This document shows positions 43,935-52,714 of a stretch of DNA of 64,000 bases, one piece after another. The stretch is from JBLUOA01 sp048060095 (GTDB taxonomy: Bacteria > Pseudomonadota > Alphaproteobacteria > Rhodobacterales > Rhodobacteraceae). The notes under the pieces were generated by a model that saw only the letters and a program-made list of their open reading frames with translations, was not told the DNA's origin and ran no database searches. The position numbers were made by a program, and so were the translations under genes. The DNA lies in the NCBI RefSeq assembly GCF_048060095.1, contig NZ_JBLUOA010000007.1, forward strand, positions 49,363-113,362. Reading direction: 5' to 3'. Every line of letters starts with the position of its first letter. Within the stretch, counting starts at the first letter, position 1.

Positions 43935-45089
43935 TCAATCAGTGAACAGCGACCGTGCAATCCCGTTCTTATGTATCTGGGTCGTTCCCCCGGTGATCGT
44001 CAGCATCCGCACATCCCGCACCATCCGCTCCAACGGAAGCGAACCGAAATAGCCGTAGCCGCCGAACATCTGCATGGCGTCATGGGTTACGCGTTGCGCC
44101 ATTTCGGTGGCCTGAACCTTGGCGATCGAAGACAATGTGGGATCGGGCTGGCCGCGGTCGATCAACGACAGCGCCGTATAGCACAGCGACCGTGCGGCCT
44201 CGATCTGCACCTTCATGTCCGACATCATCCATTGCAGCCCTTGCATTTCAGACAGCGCCTTGCCGAATTGCCGGCGGGTTTTCATGTAGTCGCGCGCGAG
44301 GTCGAACGCCCCTTCGGCGACACCAAGCGCCAGAATCCCCATGCCGACGCGCGTGGCGTTGTAAACGCCCAGCGGGCGGACAAAGCCGCTGGAATTGTCG
44401 GCCAGCCCTTCGGTCACGATGTTTTCGGACGGCACCCGAACGTCGTCAAAGTGGATCTCGCATTCGTTGCAGCCGCGTGCGCCCATCTTCTGTTCGAGGA
44501 TTTTCACCGTCACGCCGGGGCTTTCGCGTTCCACCAGAACCGTGCCAATGCCGCGCGCGCCCTTGCTGTCGCAGAACCGCGCATAAACCAGAAGATAATC
44601 GGCCCGGTCGCCGAAGGTGGTAAAAATCTTGCCACCGTTCAGTACATAGTCGTTGCCGTCCTGCCGCAGCGAGGTCGTCACTGCCGTGGCGTCCGAGCCT
44701 GCCTCAGGCTCGGTCCAGGAAATCGCGCATTCGATCTCACCCGCCGCAAAGCGCGGCAGGAAATCGCGCTTCAGCGCGTCGCTGCCGCAGGTGGCGATGA
44801 TCCGGGGCGAGACGTTCTGATCGTGGACGATCAGCGCGGTGTTGAAATCCACCTTCGCCAGTTCCTCGATCACGAGGTAGCAATCCACCAGCGGCGCACC
44901 ACCGCCGCCAAATTCCTCGGGGATGGTCATGCCCAGATAGCCAAGCGCGGCCAGGCGATTGTGGTTTTCCTCGGGGTAGATACCTTCGCGGTCCCAGCGC
45001 GCGGCGCGGTCTCGGAATTCCCCCAGTGCCAGCTTGTGCGCGGCATCCTTGAGAGCGATCTGTTCTGTCGTCAACAAAGAGGGATGCAT
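43935..45089 (-). CDS. Acyl-CoA dehydrogenase without visible catalytic glutamate
   Basis: A 384-residue ACAD with an intact FAD segment WTEPEAGSDATAV (125-137) and the helix RRQFGKALSEMQGLQWMMSDM. The medium-chain catalytic loop reads TGGTTQIH and the isovaleryl-type position is Thr246 (NATRV), so neither common place has a glutamate. It may use another base or work with the ACAD encoded next to it (five bases upstream), which has one. The two proteins are of similar length and may form one enzyme. Confidence 0.88.
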   Translation of the reverse strand: MHPSLLTTEQIALKDAAHKLALGEFRDRAARWDREGIYPEENHNRLAALGYLGMTIPEEFGGGGAPLVDCYLVIEELAKVDFNTALIVHDQNVSPRIIATCGSDALKRDFLPRFAAGEIECAISWTEPEAGSDATAVTTSLRQDGNDYVLNGGKIFTTFGDRADYLLVYARFCDSKGARGIGTVLVERESPGVTVKILEQKMGARGCNECEIHFDDVRVPSENIVTEGLADNSSGFVRPLGVYNATRVGMGILALGVAEGAFDLARDYMKTRRQFGKALSEMQGLQWMMSDMKVQIEAARSLCYTALSLIDRGQPDPTLSSIAKVQATEMAQRVTHDAMQMFGGYGYFGSLPLERMVRDVRMLTITGGTTQIHKNGIARSLFTD

Positions 45090-45094
45090 CCGCC

Positions 45095-46270
45095 CTACCC
45101 CCGCCGCTGGTTGAAGCTGTGGCCATAGACCATGGCGGCAATCGTGTTACGCAGGATCTCAACGGTGCCACCGCCCAGCGCGAAACCGCGCGCGTCCCGC
45201 ACCATACGCTCCAGGGGGTATTCGCGTGTATAGCCGTTATGGCCATGAATCTGGAGCGCGTCGTTCGTGACCCGCTGCGCCATTTCGTTGGCGTAGAGCT
45301 TGGCCATGGTTGCGTCCATCGGATCGGGAAAGCCGTTCGGGGCCGGGTTGGTTGCCGCCCGATAGACCATCAGGCGCGCAGCATGGAGCTGCGTGGCCAT
45401 GTCGGCGATCTTCCATTGCAGGCCCTGGAATTCCTTGATCGGGCGCCCGAACTGATGGCGGATCTCGGAATACGACTTGGCAGCCTCGAAAGCACCCTGC
45501 GCCAGCCCGACGCACATCGCTGCGTTGCCCACCCGCTCGGGACCGAAACTGCTCATCAACAGCGCGAAGGAGCGCGAGCTTTCGGGATCGCCCTCAACCA
45601 GAACGTCCTCTGGGCCGGCCTTGTAGTTTTCAAGGATGATCTCGGCCTCTGTAAGACCCCGGCCACCCATCTTCAGCGATATGTGGCCGATCCGCGCGCC
45701 CGGCTTCTTCAGATCGACGACAAAGGCACCGATCCCCTTTGCTCCGCTGGCCTTGCCGAAACGGCAGAAGACCAACGCATAATCGGCCACATGGGCGCCC
45801 GTGGACCAGCATTTGTTCCCGTTCAGCACCCAGCCGTCGCCATCCTTGGTGGCCGTGGTGCGCAGGTCGGTCACGGCCGACCCAGCCTCGGGTTCGCTGA
45901 TGGCGATTGCGATGAATTTCTTGCCGGCCGCCATGTCTGGCAGGAACCGCTTTTTCTGTTCGTCGCTGCCAAGAACGCTGATCGCCCGGGATGGGCCGTT
46001 CAGGTAGAGCTGCGAGACCAGCGCCGTGTTGAAACAGACCCGCGCCATTTCTTCTAGAAACACCGTGCCCTGGATCACCGGCGCGCCGGAGCCGCCGTAT
46101 TCTTCAGGGATGAACATGCCCAGATAGCCAAGTTCGGCCAGCTTGTCGCGGTTTACGGTCGGAAACTCTTCGGTTTCGTCCCAATGGGCGGCCATGGGAG
46201 CAAACTCGCGCTCAGCCAGCTTGCGGGCCGCGTTGCGAAAATCCTCCAATTCCGGATCGAGGTTGAACAT
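45095..46270 (-). CDS. Acyl-CoA dehydrogenase
   Basis: A 391-residue ACAD. FAD segment ISEPEAGSAVTDL (124-136) has Ala where Asp is usual (GSD), the helix RHQFGRPIKEFQGLQWKIADM is normal and the late loop is LGGGTVEIL. Glu245 in FGPERV is at the isovaleryl-type base position. It is followed five bases later by the Glu-less ACAD at 43935 and preceded by a family III CoA-transferase whose stop is one base upstream. Confidence 0.9.
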   Translation of the reverse strand: MFNLDPELEDFRNAARKLAEREFAPMAAHWDETEEFPTVNRDKLAELGYLGMFIPEEYGGSGAPVIQGTVFLEEMARVCFNTALVSQLYLNGPSRAISVLGSDEQKKRFLPDMAAGKKFIAIAISEPEAGSAVTDLRTTATKDGDGWVLNGNKCWSTGAHVADYALVFCRFGKASGAKGIGAFVVDLKKPGARIGHISLKMGGRGLTEAEIILENYKAGPEDVLVEGDPESSRSFALLMSSFGPERVGNAAMCVGLAQGAFEAAKSYSEIRHQFGRPIKEFQGLQWKIADMATQLHAARLMVYRAATNPAPNGFPDPMDATMAKLYANEMAQRVTNDALQIHGHNGYTREYPLERMVRDARGFALGGGTVEILRNTIAAMVYGHSFNQRRG

Positions 46271-46271
46271 G

Positions 46272-47462
46272 TCAGTAGGTGTCCTTTGATTGAGCAGAAG
46301 GCAGGTCCTGTTCCAGCGCGCTCAGGATGCGCGCCGTATCGGCGCCTGCGGCTGGTGCGGGGATAGGGGCGACCTGTGGGTGAGCCGCGAAACGCATCGG
46401 CAGCCCTGGAACAGGGACCTTGCCCAGGTCTGGATGCGGAAGGTCATGGATCATACCGCGGGCGCGCATGTCTTCGTCCGACACCACTTCAGCGAGCGTG
46501 CGCACCGGGGCGCCCGGCACATGTGCGCCGCTCAGGGCCGCGAAAATCTCGGCGCGGGTATGACGTGAGGTCCACGCCGTCACCCAGCCATCGACTCGGG
46601 CACGCTGCGCGCAGCGCGCGGGCCCTTCGGCCAGGTCGGGATCTTCGGCCAGTTCAGGGCGGCCCATGGCGCGGATCAGTTGCTGCCAGTGGCGATCGTT
46701 CAGGCACATGATGGCCACCTGTCCGTCTTGCGCCGGAAACAGATCGTAGGGTGCGACCTTGAGCACAGCCTGACTATTGCCGGCCCGGTCAGCGAAACCG
46801 TGGGACGCCAACAGAAAACTTGCGATATTCGATGCCAGCGCGTGGTGTGCGACGTCCTGCATTGCGATTTGGACAAAATCCCCGCGCCCTGTCGCGCCGC
46901 GCGCATGCAACGCTGCCATAATGCCACCAAAAAGGTGGATACCGCCCAGAAAATCGGTGATCGCTGCACCGCATTTCACCGGTGGACCATCGGGAAACCC
47001 GGCCACCGACATCAGACCCGTCAGGGCCTGAATAGGAAAATCCATCGCCGGTGCATCGCGATAGACGGAATCAGCCGCGTAGCCCTTTCCTGACCCCATG
47101 ACCAGGCGCGGATTGCGGGCACAGAGTGTTTCCCACCCCAGCCCCAGTTTCTCCATCGTACCGGGACGGAAATTCTCGATTAGAACATCGGCCGTATCTG
47201 CCAGCGCCAGCAGGGCGGTGCGCCCGTCCTTGGACCCCAGATCGAGCGTCACGCTCTGTTTGCTGGAATTGAGCATCATCGCTGCGGGGTTCTCGCGCCC
47301 ACCCGCGATGCCGCGGATACTGTCGCCGCCGGGCGGCTCGACCTTGATGACCTCTGCCCCCATGAGCGCGAACATCAGACCGCAATAGGGCCCAAGGTAG
47401 ACCTGCCCGAGGTCGATCACCCTGAGACCGGCCAGCGGGCCACTGTCAGCCGCCGCGTTCAT
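46272..47462 (-). CDS. CaiB/BaiF family III CoA-transferase
   Basis: A 396-residue family III CoA-transferase. The N-terminal LRVIDLGQVYLGPYCG, the ENFRPG segment (96-101) and the catalytic aspartate Asp170 (AITDFLGG) are present; PAMDFPIQALTG replaces the racemase GHD motif, so CoA transfer is expected. The start at 47462 overlaps the upstream stop by ATGA; the 130 codons further upstream in this frame are arginine-rich antisense-like sequence and are excluded. Confidence 0.9.
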   Translation of the reverse strand: MNAAADSGPLAGLRVIDLGQVYLGPYCGLMFALMGAEVIKVEPPGGDSIRGIAGGRENPAAMMLNSSKQSVTLDLGSKDGRTALLALADTADVLIENFRPGTMEKLGLGWETLCARNPRLVMGSGKGYAADSVYRDAPAMDFPIQALTGLMSVAGFPDGPPVKCGAAITDFLGGIHLFGGIMAALHARGATGRGDFVQIAMQDVAHHALASNIASFLLASHGFADRAGNSQAVLKVAPYDLFPAQDGQVAIMCLNDRHWQQLIRAMGRPELAEDPDLAEGPARCAQRARVDGWVTAWTSRHTRAEIFAALSGAHVPGAPVRTLAEVVSDEDMRARGMIHDLPHPDLGKVPVPGLPMRFAAHPQVAPIPAPAAGADTARILSALEQDLPSAQSKDTY

Positions 47463-48229
47463 GATCCGACAAAGCGCGGCGGACGCTTTTCCTTGAAAGA
47501 GGCGACCGCCTCGCGGTGATCTTCGGTCTGCATGATATGGGCTTCGGCGGTTGCCTCGATCTCGAGATAGGTCGCGAAATCGCAATCCATGCCACGGTTC
47601 AGCATCGACTTGCCCAGCCCAAAGGCTCGGGTCGGCCCTTCGGCCAGACGCGCGGCCAGCGCAGCGGCCTCTGCGTCGAGCGCGTCTTCTTTGTGGATTG
47701 CGTGGACGATCCCAAGGTCGTGCGCCTCTTGGGCATCGATCACCTGGGCCGTCAGGAACATCGCCTTCGCCCGGTGCGTCCCGACCGTCCGCGCTAGCAA
47801 GTAAAGCCCGCCACCGTCGGGCACGATCGCCACGCGCGCATAGGCCTGGCAAAAGCGGGCCGAGGGCGCTGCCAGGATCACGTCAGCCAGAAGTGCAATG
47901 TTGAACCCCACGCCAAAGGCCGGCCCGGCAACCGCTGCGACGACCGGCTTTTCAAGATCATATAGCATCCGGGTTACGCGGTGCTGTTGTTTCATGCGGT
48001 CCCGCATGGCCACAGGCGAAGAACCGGCGAAAGTGTTGATGTCACCTCCGGCGCAAAACGCGCCCCCGGCGCCCGTGATCAACAGCGCGCGCACGCGGTC
48101 ATCGTCGCGCACCTGGGTGACGATGTGTTCCATCTCTTTGCGTGCGTCTTGATCAAGGGCATTCTTCTTCTCGGGAAAATCGAAGGTCATCCGACCAACG
48201 CTTTCCGAGCGGCTGTAGAGCAAAGGCAC
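47459..48229 (-). CDS. Enoyl-CoA hydratase/isomerase family protein
   Basis: A 256-residue crotonase-fold protein. The oxyanion segment FCAGGDI (58-64) is present; the glutamates of classical hydratases are replaced, and Asp138 in IVPDGGGLYLL is at the isomerase position. The GTG at 48229 is chosen because GGAGGAGGAAGC lies directly upstream; a GTG at 48265 is the alternative. It is the first gene of the operon that runs through CoA-transferase, ACADs and isomerase to DctQMP. Confidence 0.88.
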   Translation of the reverse strand: MPLLYSRSESVGRMTFDFPEKKNALDQDARKEMEHIVTQVRDDDRVRALLITGAGGAFCAGGDINTFAGSSPVAMRDRMKQQHRVTRMLYDLEKPVVAAVAGPAFGVGFNIALLADVILAAPSARFCQAYARVAIVPDGGGLYLLARTVGTHRAKAMFLTAQVIDAQEAHDLGIVHAIHKEDALDAEAAALAARLAEGPTRAFGLGKSMLNRGMDCDFATYLEIEATAEAHIMQTEDHREAVASFKEKRPPRFVGS

Positions 48230-48452
48230 CGCTTCCTCCTCCCAGAATGGGCTAGCATGGAACACGATAGGAGTGGCATTGATCGACGGGCTATAGTCCG
48301 GTGCGGAATATCACACATGCGTAAAATTCACCCGTTCTGTGTATTTCCTTGCGGTCTACTGGCACGCTTGTTTTGGCTTCCCTTCCCATGCGCGCCCGTC
48401 AAGGCTACGGGCCTCGGCACCCCCTGTTGAAACAGCAAAGAAGAAGTAGACA

Positions 48453-49418
48453 ATGTACTCCGACACCCCTCTCGGCCGCTTGCGCCTGCCCTTGATCTGC
48501 TCGCCCATGTTCCTGGTGTCCGGGCCGGATCTTGTCATCGCCCAGTGCAAGGCCGGCGTTATCGGCAGCTTTCCGGCGCTGAACGCACGCGAGTCCGAAG
48601 GGGAGCCGCCGCTGCTCGACGCTTGGCTCAAGCGCATCACCGAAGAGCTTGACGCGCACAATCAGGCCAATCCCGATCGGCCCGCCGCGCCCTTTGCGGT
48701 CAACCAGATCGTCCATCGTTCGAATGATCGGATTGAGCGGGACGTCGAAATATGTGCGCGCTGGAAAGTGCCGGTCTGGATTACATCAATGGGCGCACGA
48801 GAAGACGTCAATCAGGCGGCGCATGATTGCGGCGGCATTGTACTGCACGACGTGATCAACAACAAATACGCCAGGAAAGCAATCGACAAGGGCGCCGACG
48901 GCCTGATCGCGGTCTGCGCTGGCGCGGGCGGCCACGCCGGTGCCTTGTCACCTTTTGCGCTGGTTCAGGAAATCCGGGAATGGTTCGATGGTCCGCTTGC
49001 CCTGTCGGGGTCCATCGCGACCGGGCGTGCCGTTCTGGCGGCACAGGCCATGGGCGCGGATTTTGGTTATATCGGATCGCCCTTCATTGCCATGACCGAG
49101 GCGGTGGCGTCGGAGGATTACAAGCAGATGATTGTCGACGGCGGGGCCGATGATATTGTGTATACCAACTATTTCAGCGGCGTGAATGCCAACTATCTGA
49201 AACCGTCGGTACGGGCGGTTGGCCTTGATCCTGACAACCTAGCCGGTATCGGCAACAAGCTCGATCTGGCCACCGGCGCCGTTCGCCCCAAGGCCTGGCG
49301 CGACATCTGGGGCAGCGGTCAGGGGATCGGAGCGGTGAAAGAGGTGATGACGACGGCGGCGTATGTCGACCGTCTCGACCGGGAATACCACGCCGCCAAA
49401 GATGCCCTCGGTCCCTGA
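48453..49418 (+). CDS. Nitronate monooxygenase / 2-nitropropane dioxygenase-like flavoprotein
   Basis: A 321-residue FMN-dependent TIM-barrel protein of the nitronate monooxygenase family. PLICSPMFLVSGPDLVIA begins the first strand and GAGGHAG at residues 157-163 is the phosphate/active-site loop. The family also includes enoyl reductase (FabK)-like and enone reductase (NQO) proteins, so the substrate may be an enone or nitro compound. It is a single-gene unit on the plus strand between two minus operons, with a hairpin terminator after it. Confidence 0.88.
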   Translation: MYSDTPLGRLRLPLICSPMFLVSGPDLVIAQCKAGVIGSFPALNARESEGEPPLLDAWLKRITEELDAHNQANPDRPAAPFAVNQIVHRSNDRIERDVEICARWKVPVWITSMGAREDVNQAAHDCGGIVLHDVINNKYARKAIDKGADGLIAVCAGAGGHAGALSPFALVQEIREWFDGPLALSGSIATGRAVLAAQAMGADFGYIGSPFIAMTEAVASEDYKQMIVDGGADDIVYTNYFSGVNANYLKPSVRAVGLDPDNLAGIGNKLDLATGAVRPKAWRDIWGSGQGIGAVKEVMTTAAYVDRLDREYHAAKDALGP

Positions 49419-49424
49419 CGAAAG

Positions 49425-49450
49425 AGGGCGGCAGGTTGCCCAGCCGCCCT
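49425..49450 (+). terminator. Hairpin terminator after the nitronate monooxygenase-like gene
   Basis: AGGGCGGC pairs with GCCGCCCT across a ten-base loop and is followed by TCTGTT. It lies between convergent genes. Confidence 0.7.
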
Positions 49451-49489
49451 TCTGTTCCTGCCGTTGTCGCAGATGATCGAGAAGCGATC

Positions 49490-50686
49490 TCAGCCGTCTT
49501 TCTGGTTGATGATCAGTTCTGCATTCTCGGGTAGTTCCGAAACAATGCTCACCTCGTCGGCGCGGATTCGTGCATGCAGTTTGAAGGTTTCGACGGCGGC
49601 TGTTTCCGCAGCAGAAGCGTCGGCACCATCATCCAGCACAAGCGAGAGGCGGATCATGTCGCGATCGTTCTCGCGCGTTACCATGGCCTGCGCGGCCTTT
49701 GCGCCGGGCGTGCCGATGACAACTTCTTCGATCACGCGCGGGTAAACGAATATCTCACGCACTTTGACCGCTGCGCCGACCCGGCCCTGCAGTGCGGAAA
49801 TCCGGCTGACGGTGCCATCCGCGTTGCTCTCCAGCGCAAAGGCGCTGTCGCCGGTACCGAACCGGATCATCGGCCAGGTGGCATCGCGCGCGGTCACAAC
49901 AACCTCACCAGGTTCCCCGTGAGCGACCTGTTCTCCGCTGACCGGATCGCAGATTTGCACCACGCGGTCGGGGTGAACCACATAGCCTTCGCCGCCATCC
50001 TCATAGGCGACAAGGCCCAGATCCGCAGTGGCATAGGCAGCCCAGGTGGAGACGCCATAGTCGGCCTCGATCCGGCGGCGCTTGGCCATCCAGTCGCCCA
50101 TCTCACCGCCGAGGAAGGCCGTCTTTACCTTCCATGCGTCGCGGCCATAGGTTTCGATCACCTTGTCCGCCAGCGTCAGGAAAAACGCGGTCGAGGCGCA
50201 GATCGAGGTCACGCCGGTTTCGACGATGATCTGTGCCTGAAGCTCGGTATTTCCAACGCCTCCGGGGATAACCGTGGCGCCGGCGGACTGTGCCGCTTCA
50301 TCGAACAGCAAGCCTGCCGGCACGAGGTGGTACATCCAGGTGTTCAGGATGATATCCCCGGGCCCCACGCCGGCCGCCTTGAACAGCAGGTCCAGACCGT
50401 GGCCGCCACCGCCCGAAAGTGCCGGTTCGAAAATCGGGCCGGGGGATACGTAGATCCGCCCGATATCCTTGAGATCCGAGGCGAGGAACCCGCCGAAGGG
50501 TGGATTGTCACGCTGGATCTTCAGAAGCTCCTCCTTCTTCATCACCGGAAGACGCGAGAGGTCCGCCACCGATGTGACGGCTGCCGGATCAAATCCGGCA
50601 GCCGTAAATCGCGATTTCAGGCCAGGAGCCTTTTCGGCCGCAGCGGCATAGGCTTGCGCTATATCTTGGTAGATATCTTCAGACAT
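49490..50686 (-). CDS. PaaK-like AMP-binding family protein with atypical nucleotide loop
   Basis: A 398-residue protein of the phenylacetate-CoA ligase (PaaK) branch of the ANL superfamily. The C-terminal half is recognisable (TAFLGGEMGDWM, ICDPVSGEQVAHGEPGEVVV, MIRFGTGDSA). The phosphate-binding loop, SSGTTGxP in ligases, reads VSPGPIFEPALSGGGG at about residues 80-95 and lacks the Thr-Thr-Gly core. It may be a ligase with an altered loop or a non-adenylating relative. The second ATG (50686) is chosen for its spacing from GAGGAGG. Last gene of the operon from 54987. Confidence 0.85.
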   Translation of the reverse strand: MSEDIYQDIAQAYAAAAEKAPGLKSRFTAAGFDPAAVTSVADLSRLPVMKKEELLKIQRDNPPFGGFLASDLKDIGRIYVSPGPIFEPALSGGGGHGLDLLFKAAGVGPGDIILNTWMYHLVPAGLLFDEAAQSAGATVIPGGVGNTELQAQIIVETGVTSICASTAFFLTLADKVIETYGRDAWKVKTAFLGGEMGDWMAKRRRIEADYGVSTWAAYATADLGLVAYEDGGEGYVVHPDRVVQICDPVSGEQVAHGEPGEVVVTARDATWPMIRFGTGDSAFALESNADGTVSRISALQGRVGAAVKVREIFVYPRVIEEVVIGTPGAKAAQAMVTRENDRDMIRLSLVLDDGADASAAETAAVETFKLHARIRADEVSIVSELPENAELIINQKDG

Positions 50687-50713
50687 TTCCATGCCTCCTC
50701 GTCCAATCAGGCG

Positions 50714-51523
50714 TTAAAGCGGGCAGTCCTTGCGGAAGTTCGGCGCGCGCTTCTCCCGATGTGACAGAACGCCTTCCCTGACGTCTTCACCCATGAAACC
50801 GAGCATCTCCAGCGCGGTCGACGCATCGAAGATCGGGCCAGCCTGGCGCAGCCAGTTGTTCAGCGAATACTTGGTCCAGCGGATTGCGCTTTGCGAGCCG
50901 TTGGCCAGCTCGACGGCCGTGTCCAAAGCGATTTGTTGCAACTCGTCATCTTCGACGCACATTGAGACAAGGCCGATGCGCTCGGCCTCTTCGCCCGAAA
51001 CCGGCTTACAAGTCATCAGATAGTATTTCGCCTTGGCCATCGAAGTCAGCAGCGGCCAGATGATCGCCGCGACATCGCCAGCGGCAACACCCAGGCGCGG
51101 GTGACCATCGACAATCTTGGCCTTCTTCCCGGCAATCGAGATGTCGGCGAGGATGGCGACCACAAGACCGGCACCGGCCGCAGGTCCGTTGATCGCGGAA
51201 ATAATGGGTTTGTTGCAGTTGATGATGTTGTAGACAAGGTCTTTGGCCTCTTTCCAAGTCTTCATGATCTCGTGCGAGTCGCCGATCATTTTTTCAATCA
51301 AGCTGAAATCACCGCCGGCGGAAAACGCCTTTCCCGCGCCGGTTACAATGACCGCGTTGATGTCGGGATCGCGGTCGATATCGATCCACATGTCCGTCAT
51401 CTGGGTATGGGTTTCCGCGTCCACGGAATTAAAGGACTCAGGGCGGTCAAAAGTGATGCGCAGGACGCGATCCGCCGGGTAGTCAAATTTCAGTTTGTCG
51501 TACTTTGCATAGCGCTCCGACAT
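50714..51523 (-). CDS. Enoyl-CoA hydratase/isomerase family protein
   Basis: A 269-residue crotonase-fold protein. The oxyanion segment reads FSAGGDFS (67-74). The first hydratase glutamate position is valine (AGAGLVVAILAD) and the second region is DGHPRLGVAAGD, with Asp150. A classical hydratase mechanism is unlikely; hydrolase, lyase or isomerase action remains open. The start has GGAGGAAAAGAACT upstream. It lies between an ACAD and the PaaK-like gene. Confidence 0.88.
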   Translation of the reverse strand: MSERYAKYDKLKFDYPADRVLRITFDRPESFNSVDAETHTQMTDMWIDIDRDPDINAVIVTGAGKAFSAGGDFSLIEKMIGDSHEIMKTWKEAKDLVYNIINCNKPIISAINGPAAGAGLVVAILADISIAGKKAKIVDGHPRLGVAAGDVAAIIWPLLTSMAKAKYYLMTCKPVSGEEAERIGLVSMCVEDDELQQIALDTAVELANGSQSAIRWTKYSLNNWLRQAGPIFDASTALEMLGFMGEDVREGVLSHREKRAPNFRKDCPL

Positions 51524-51562
51524 AGTTCTTTTCCTCCGTAGGGTGTGGGTATGAGTATGGGT

Positions 51563-52714
51563 TCAGCCAGGCAGTCCGAGGACGGCCTTGGACAGAATGT
51601 TTCGTTGGATTTCGTTCGATCCACCGTAGATCGTGGTCGGTCTGGCCTTATAAAAGCTCGCAAGGACATCGACACTTACGTTGCCGACTTGAAGTGGCCC
51701 GATTGTGCCACCGTCGGGGCCGGCCGCTTCGATCATAAGCTCGGTAATGCGCTGAAAGCACTCAGTCACCCAGATTTTGAGCATCGAGACATCCGCGCCG
51801 AGCGTTTCACCTCGCTTGAGCTGATCGGCAAAACGGGCGTATAGCGCGGCGTGATCTTCAACATCGAGTGCGGCTTGGGCAAAGCGGTCGCGGAACACCG
51901 GATCATCGAAAGCGCCACGGCCCCGGGCAAAGCTTTCCAGTTGCCCCAGTGCGTTCTGGGCCAGGCTTGGTGAGCCGATGAAGATGCGCTCGAAACTCAG
52001 AAGCGCCTTGGCCATCGTCCAGCCCTTGTTCAACTCGCCCACGAGGTTTTCACTGGGCGTACGGGCATTGTCGAAGAAGACCTCGCAAAACTCGGTCTCG
52101 CCCGACAGGGTAGTGATCGTGCGCACCTCGACTCCAGGTTGATCCATCGGAGCGAGCAGGAAACTGATGCCCTGTTGTTTCTTGGGCGCGTCCGGATCGG
52201 TGCGCACCAGCATGAAGATGTGCGTGGCATCATGCGCCATCGTGGTCCAGATCTTCTGTCCGTTGATGACAAATTCGCCGCCATCAATCTCTGCGCGTGT
52301 GCGCAGGTTGGCCAGATCGGATCCGGCGCCGGGTTCCGAATAGCCCTGACACCAGATGTCTTCACAACTCAGGATACGCGGCAGCCAATAGTCTATCTGT
52401 TCCTGGGTGCCAAACTTGATAATCAGCGGGCCGACCATCTGCACGCCCATGTCGCGGCCACGATTGACGCCCCAGCGTTGCTGCTCCTCGTAGAAAATCA
52501 GAAGCTTGGCGGCGTTCAGCCCCATGCCGCCGTATTCCGCAGGCCAGGCCGGCGCGACCCAGCCCTTGGCGTGCAGCTTGCGGTGCCAATGTTCGATCTC
52601 GGCGAACTTGGGACGATGCGGCAGGTGGCGCAGCTCCTCGGGATATTCCGCCTCGAAGAACTGGCGCACTTCTTTGCGGAAGTCCGCATCGCTCATTGCG
52701 TTGCAGTCGGTCAT
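51563..52714 (-). CDS. Acyl-CoA dehydrogenase, catalytic-type subunit of a pair
   Basis: A 383-residue ACAD with YSEPGAGSDLANLRT (125-139), the late loop YGGSNEIQRNILSKAVLGLP and Glu242 in LLSFERI as the candidate base. It is the same subtype as the proteins at 28752 and 32729. The start at 52714 overlaps the stop of the preceding degenerate ACAD by ATGA, so the two are made together. Confidence 0.9.
   Translation of the reverse strand: MTDCNAMSDADFRKEVRQFFEAEYPEELRHLPHRPKFAEIEHWHRKLHAKGWVAPAWPAEYGGMGLNAAKLLIFYEEQQRWGVNRGRDMGVQMVGPLIIKFGTQEQIDYWLPRILSCEDIWCQGYSEPGAGSDLANLRTRAEIDGGEFVINGQKIWTTMAHDATHIFMLVRTDPDAPKKQQGISFLLAPMDQPGVEVRTITTLSGETEFCEVFFDNARTPSENLVGELNKGWTMAKALLSFERIFIGSPSLAQNALGQLESFARGRGAFDDPVFRDRFAQAALDVEDHAALYARFADQLKRGETLGADVSMLKIWVTECFQRITELMIEAAGPDGGTIGPLQVGNVSVDVLASFYKARPTTIYGGSNEIQRNILSKAVLGLPG

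Noticed and set aside
43782..45128. A 448-codon plus-strand frame opposite the ACAD at 43935
   Set aside because: Antisense shadow: Arg/His-rich, no motif, and the minus-strand ACAD is unmistakable.
47463..47852. A possible 130-residue N-terminal extension of the CoA-transferase at 46272
   Set aside because: The extension is antisense-like, Arg-rich and opposite-frame to the upstream hydratase gene; the ATGA-overlapping start gives a normal family length.
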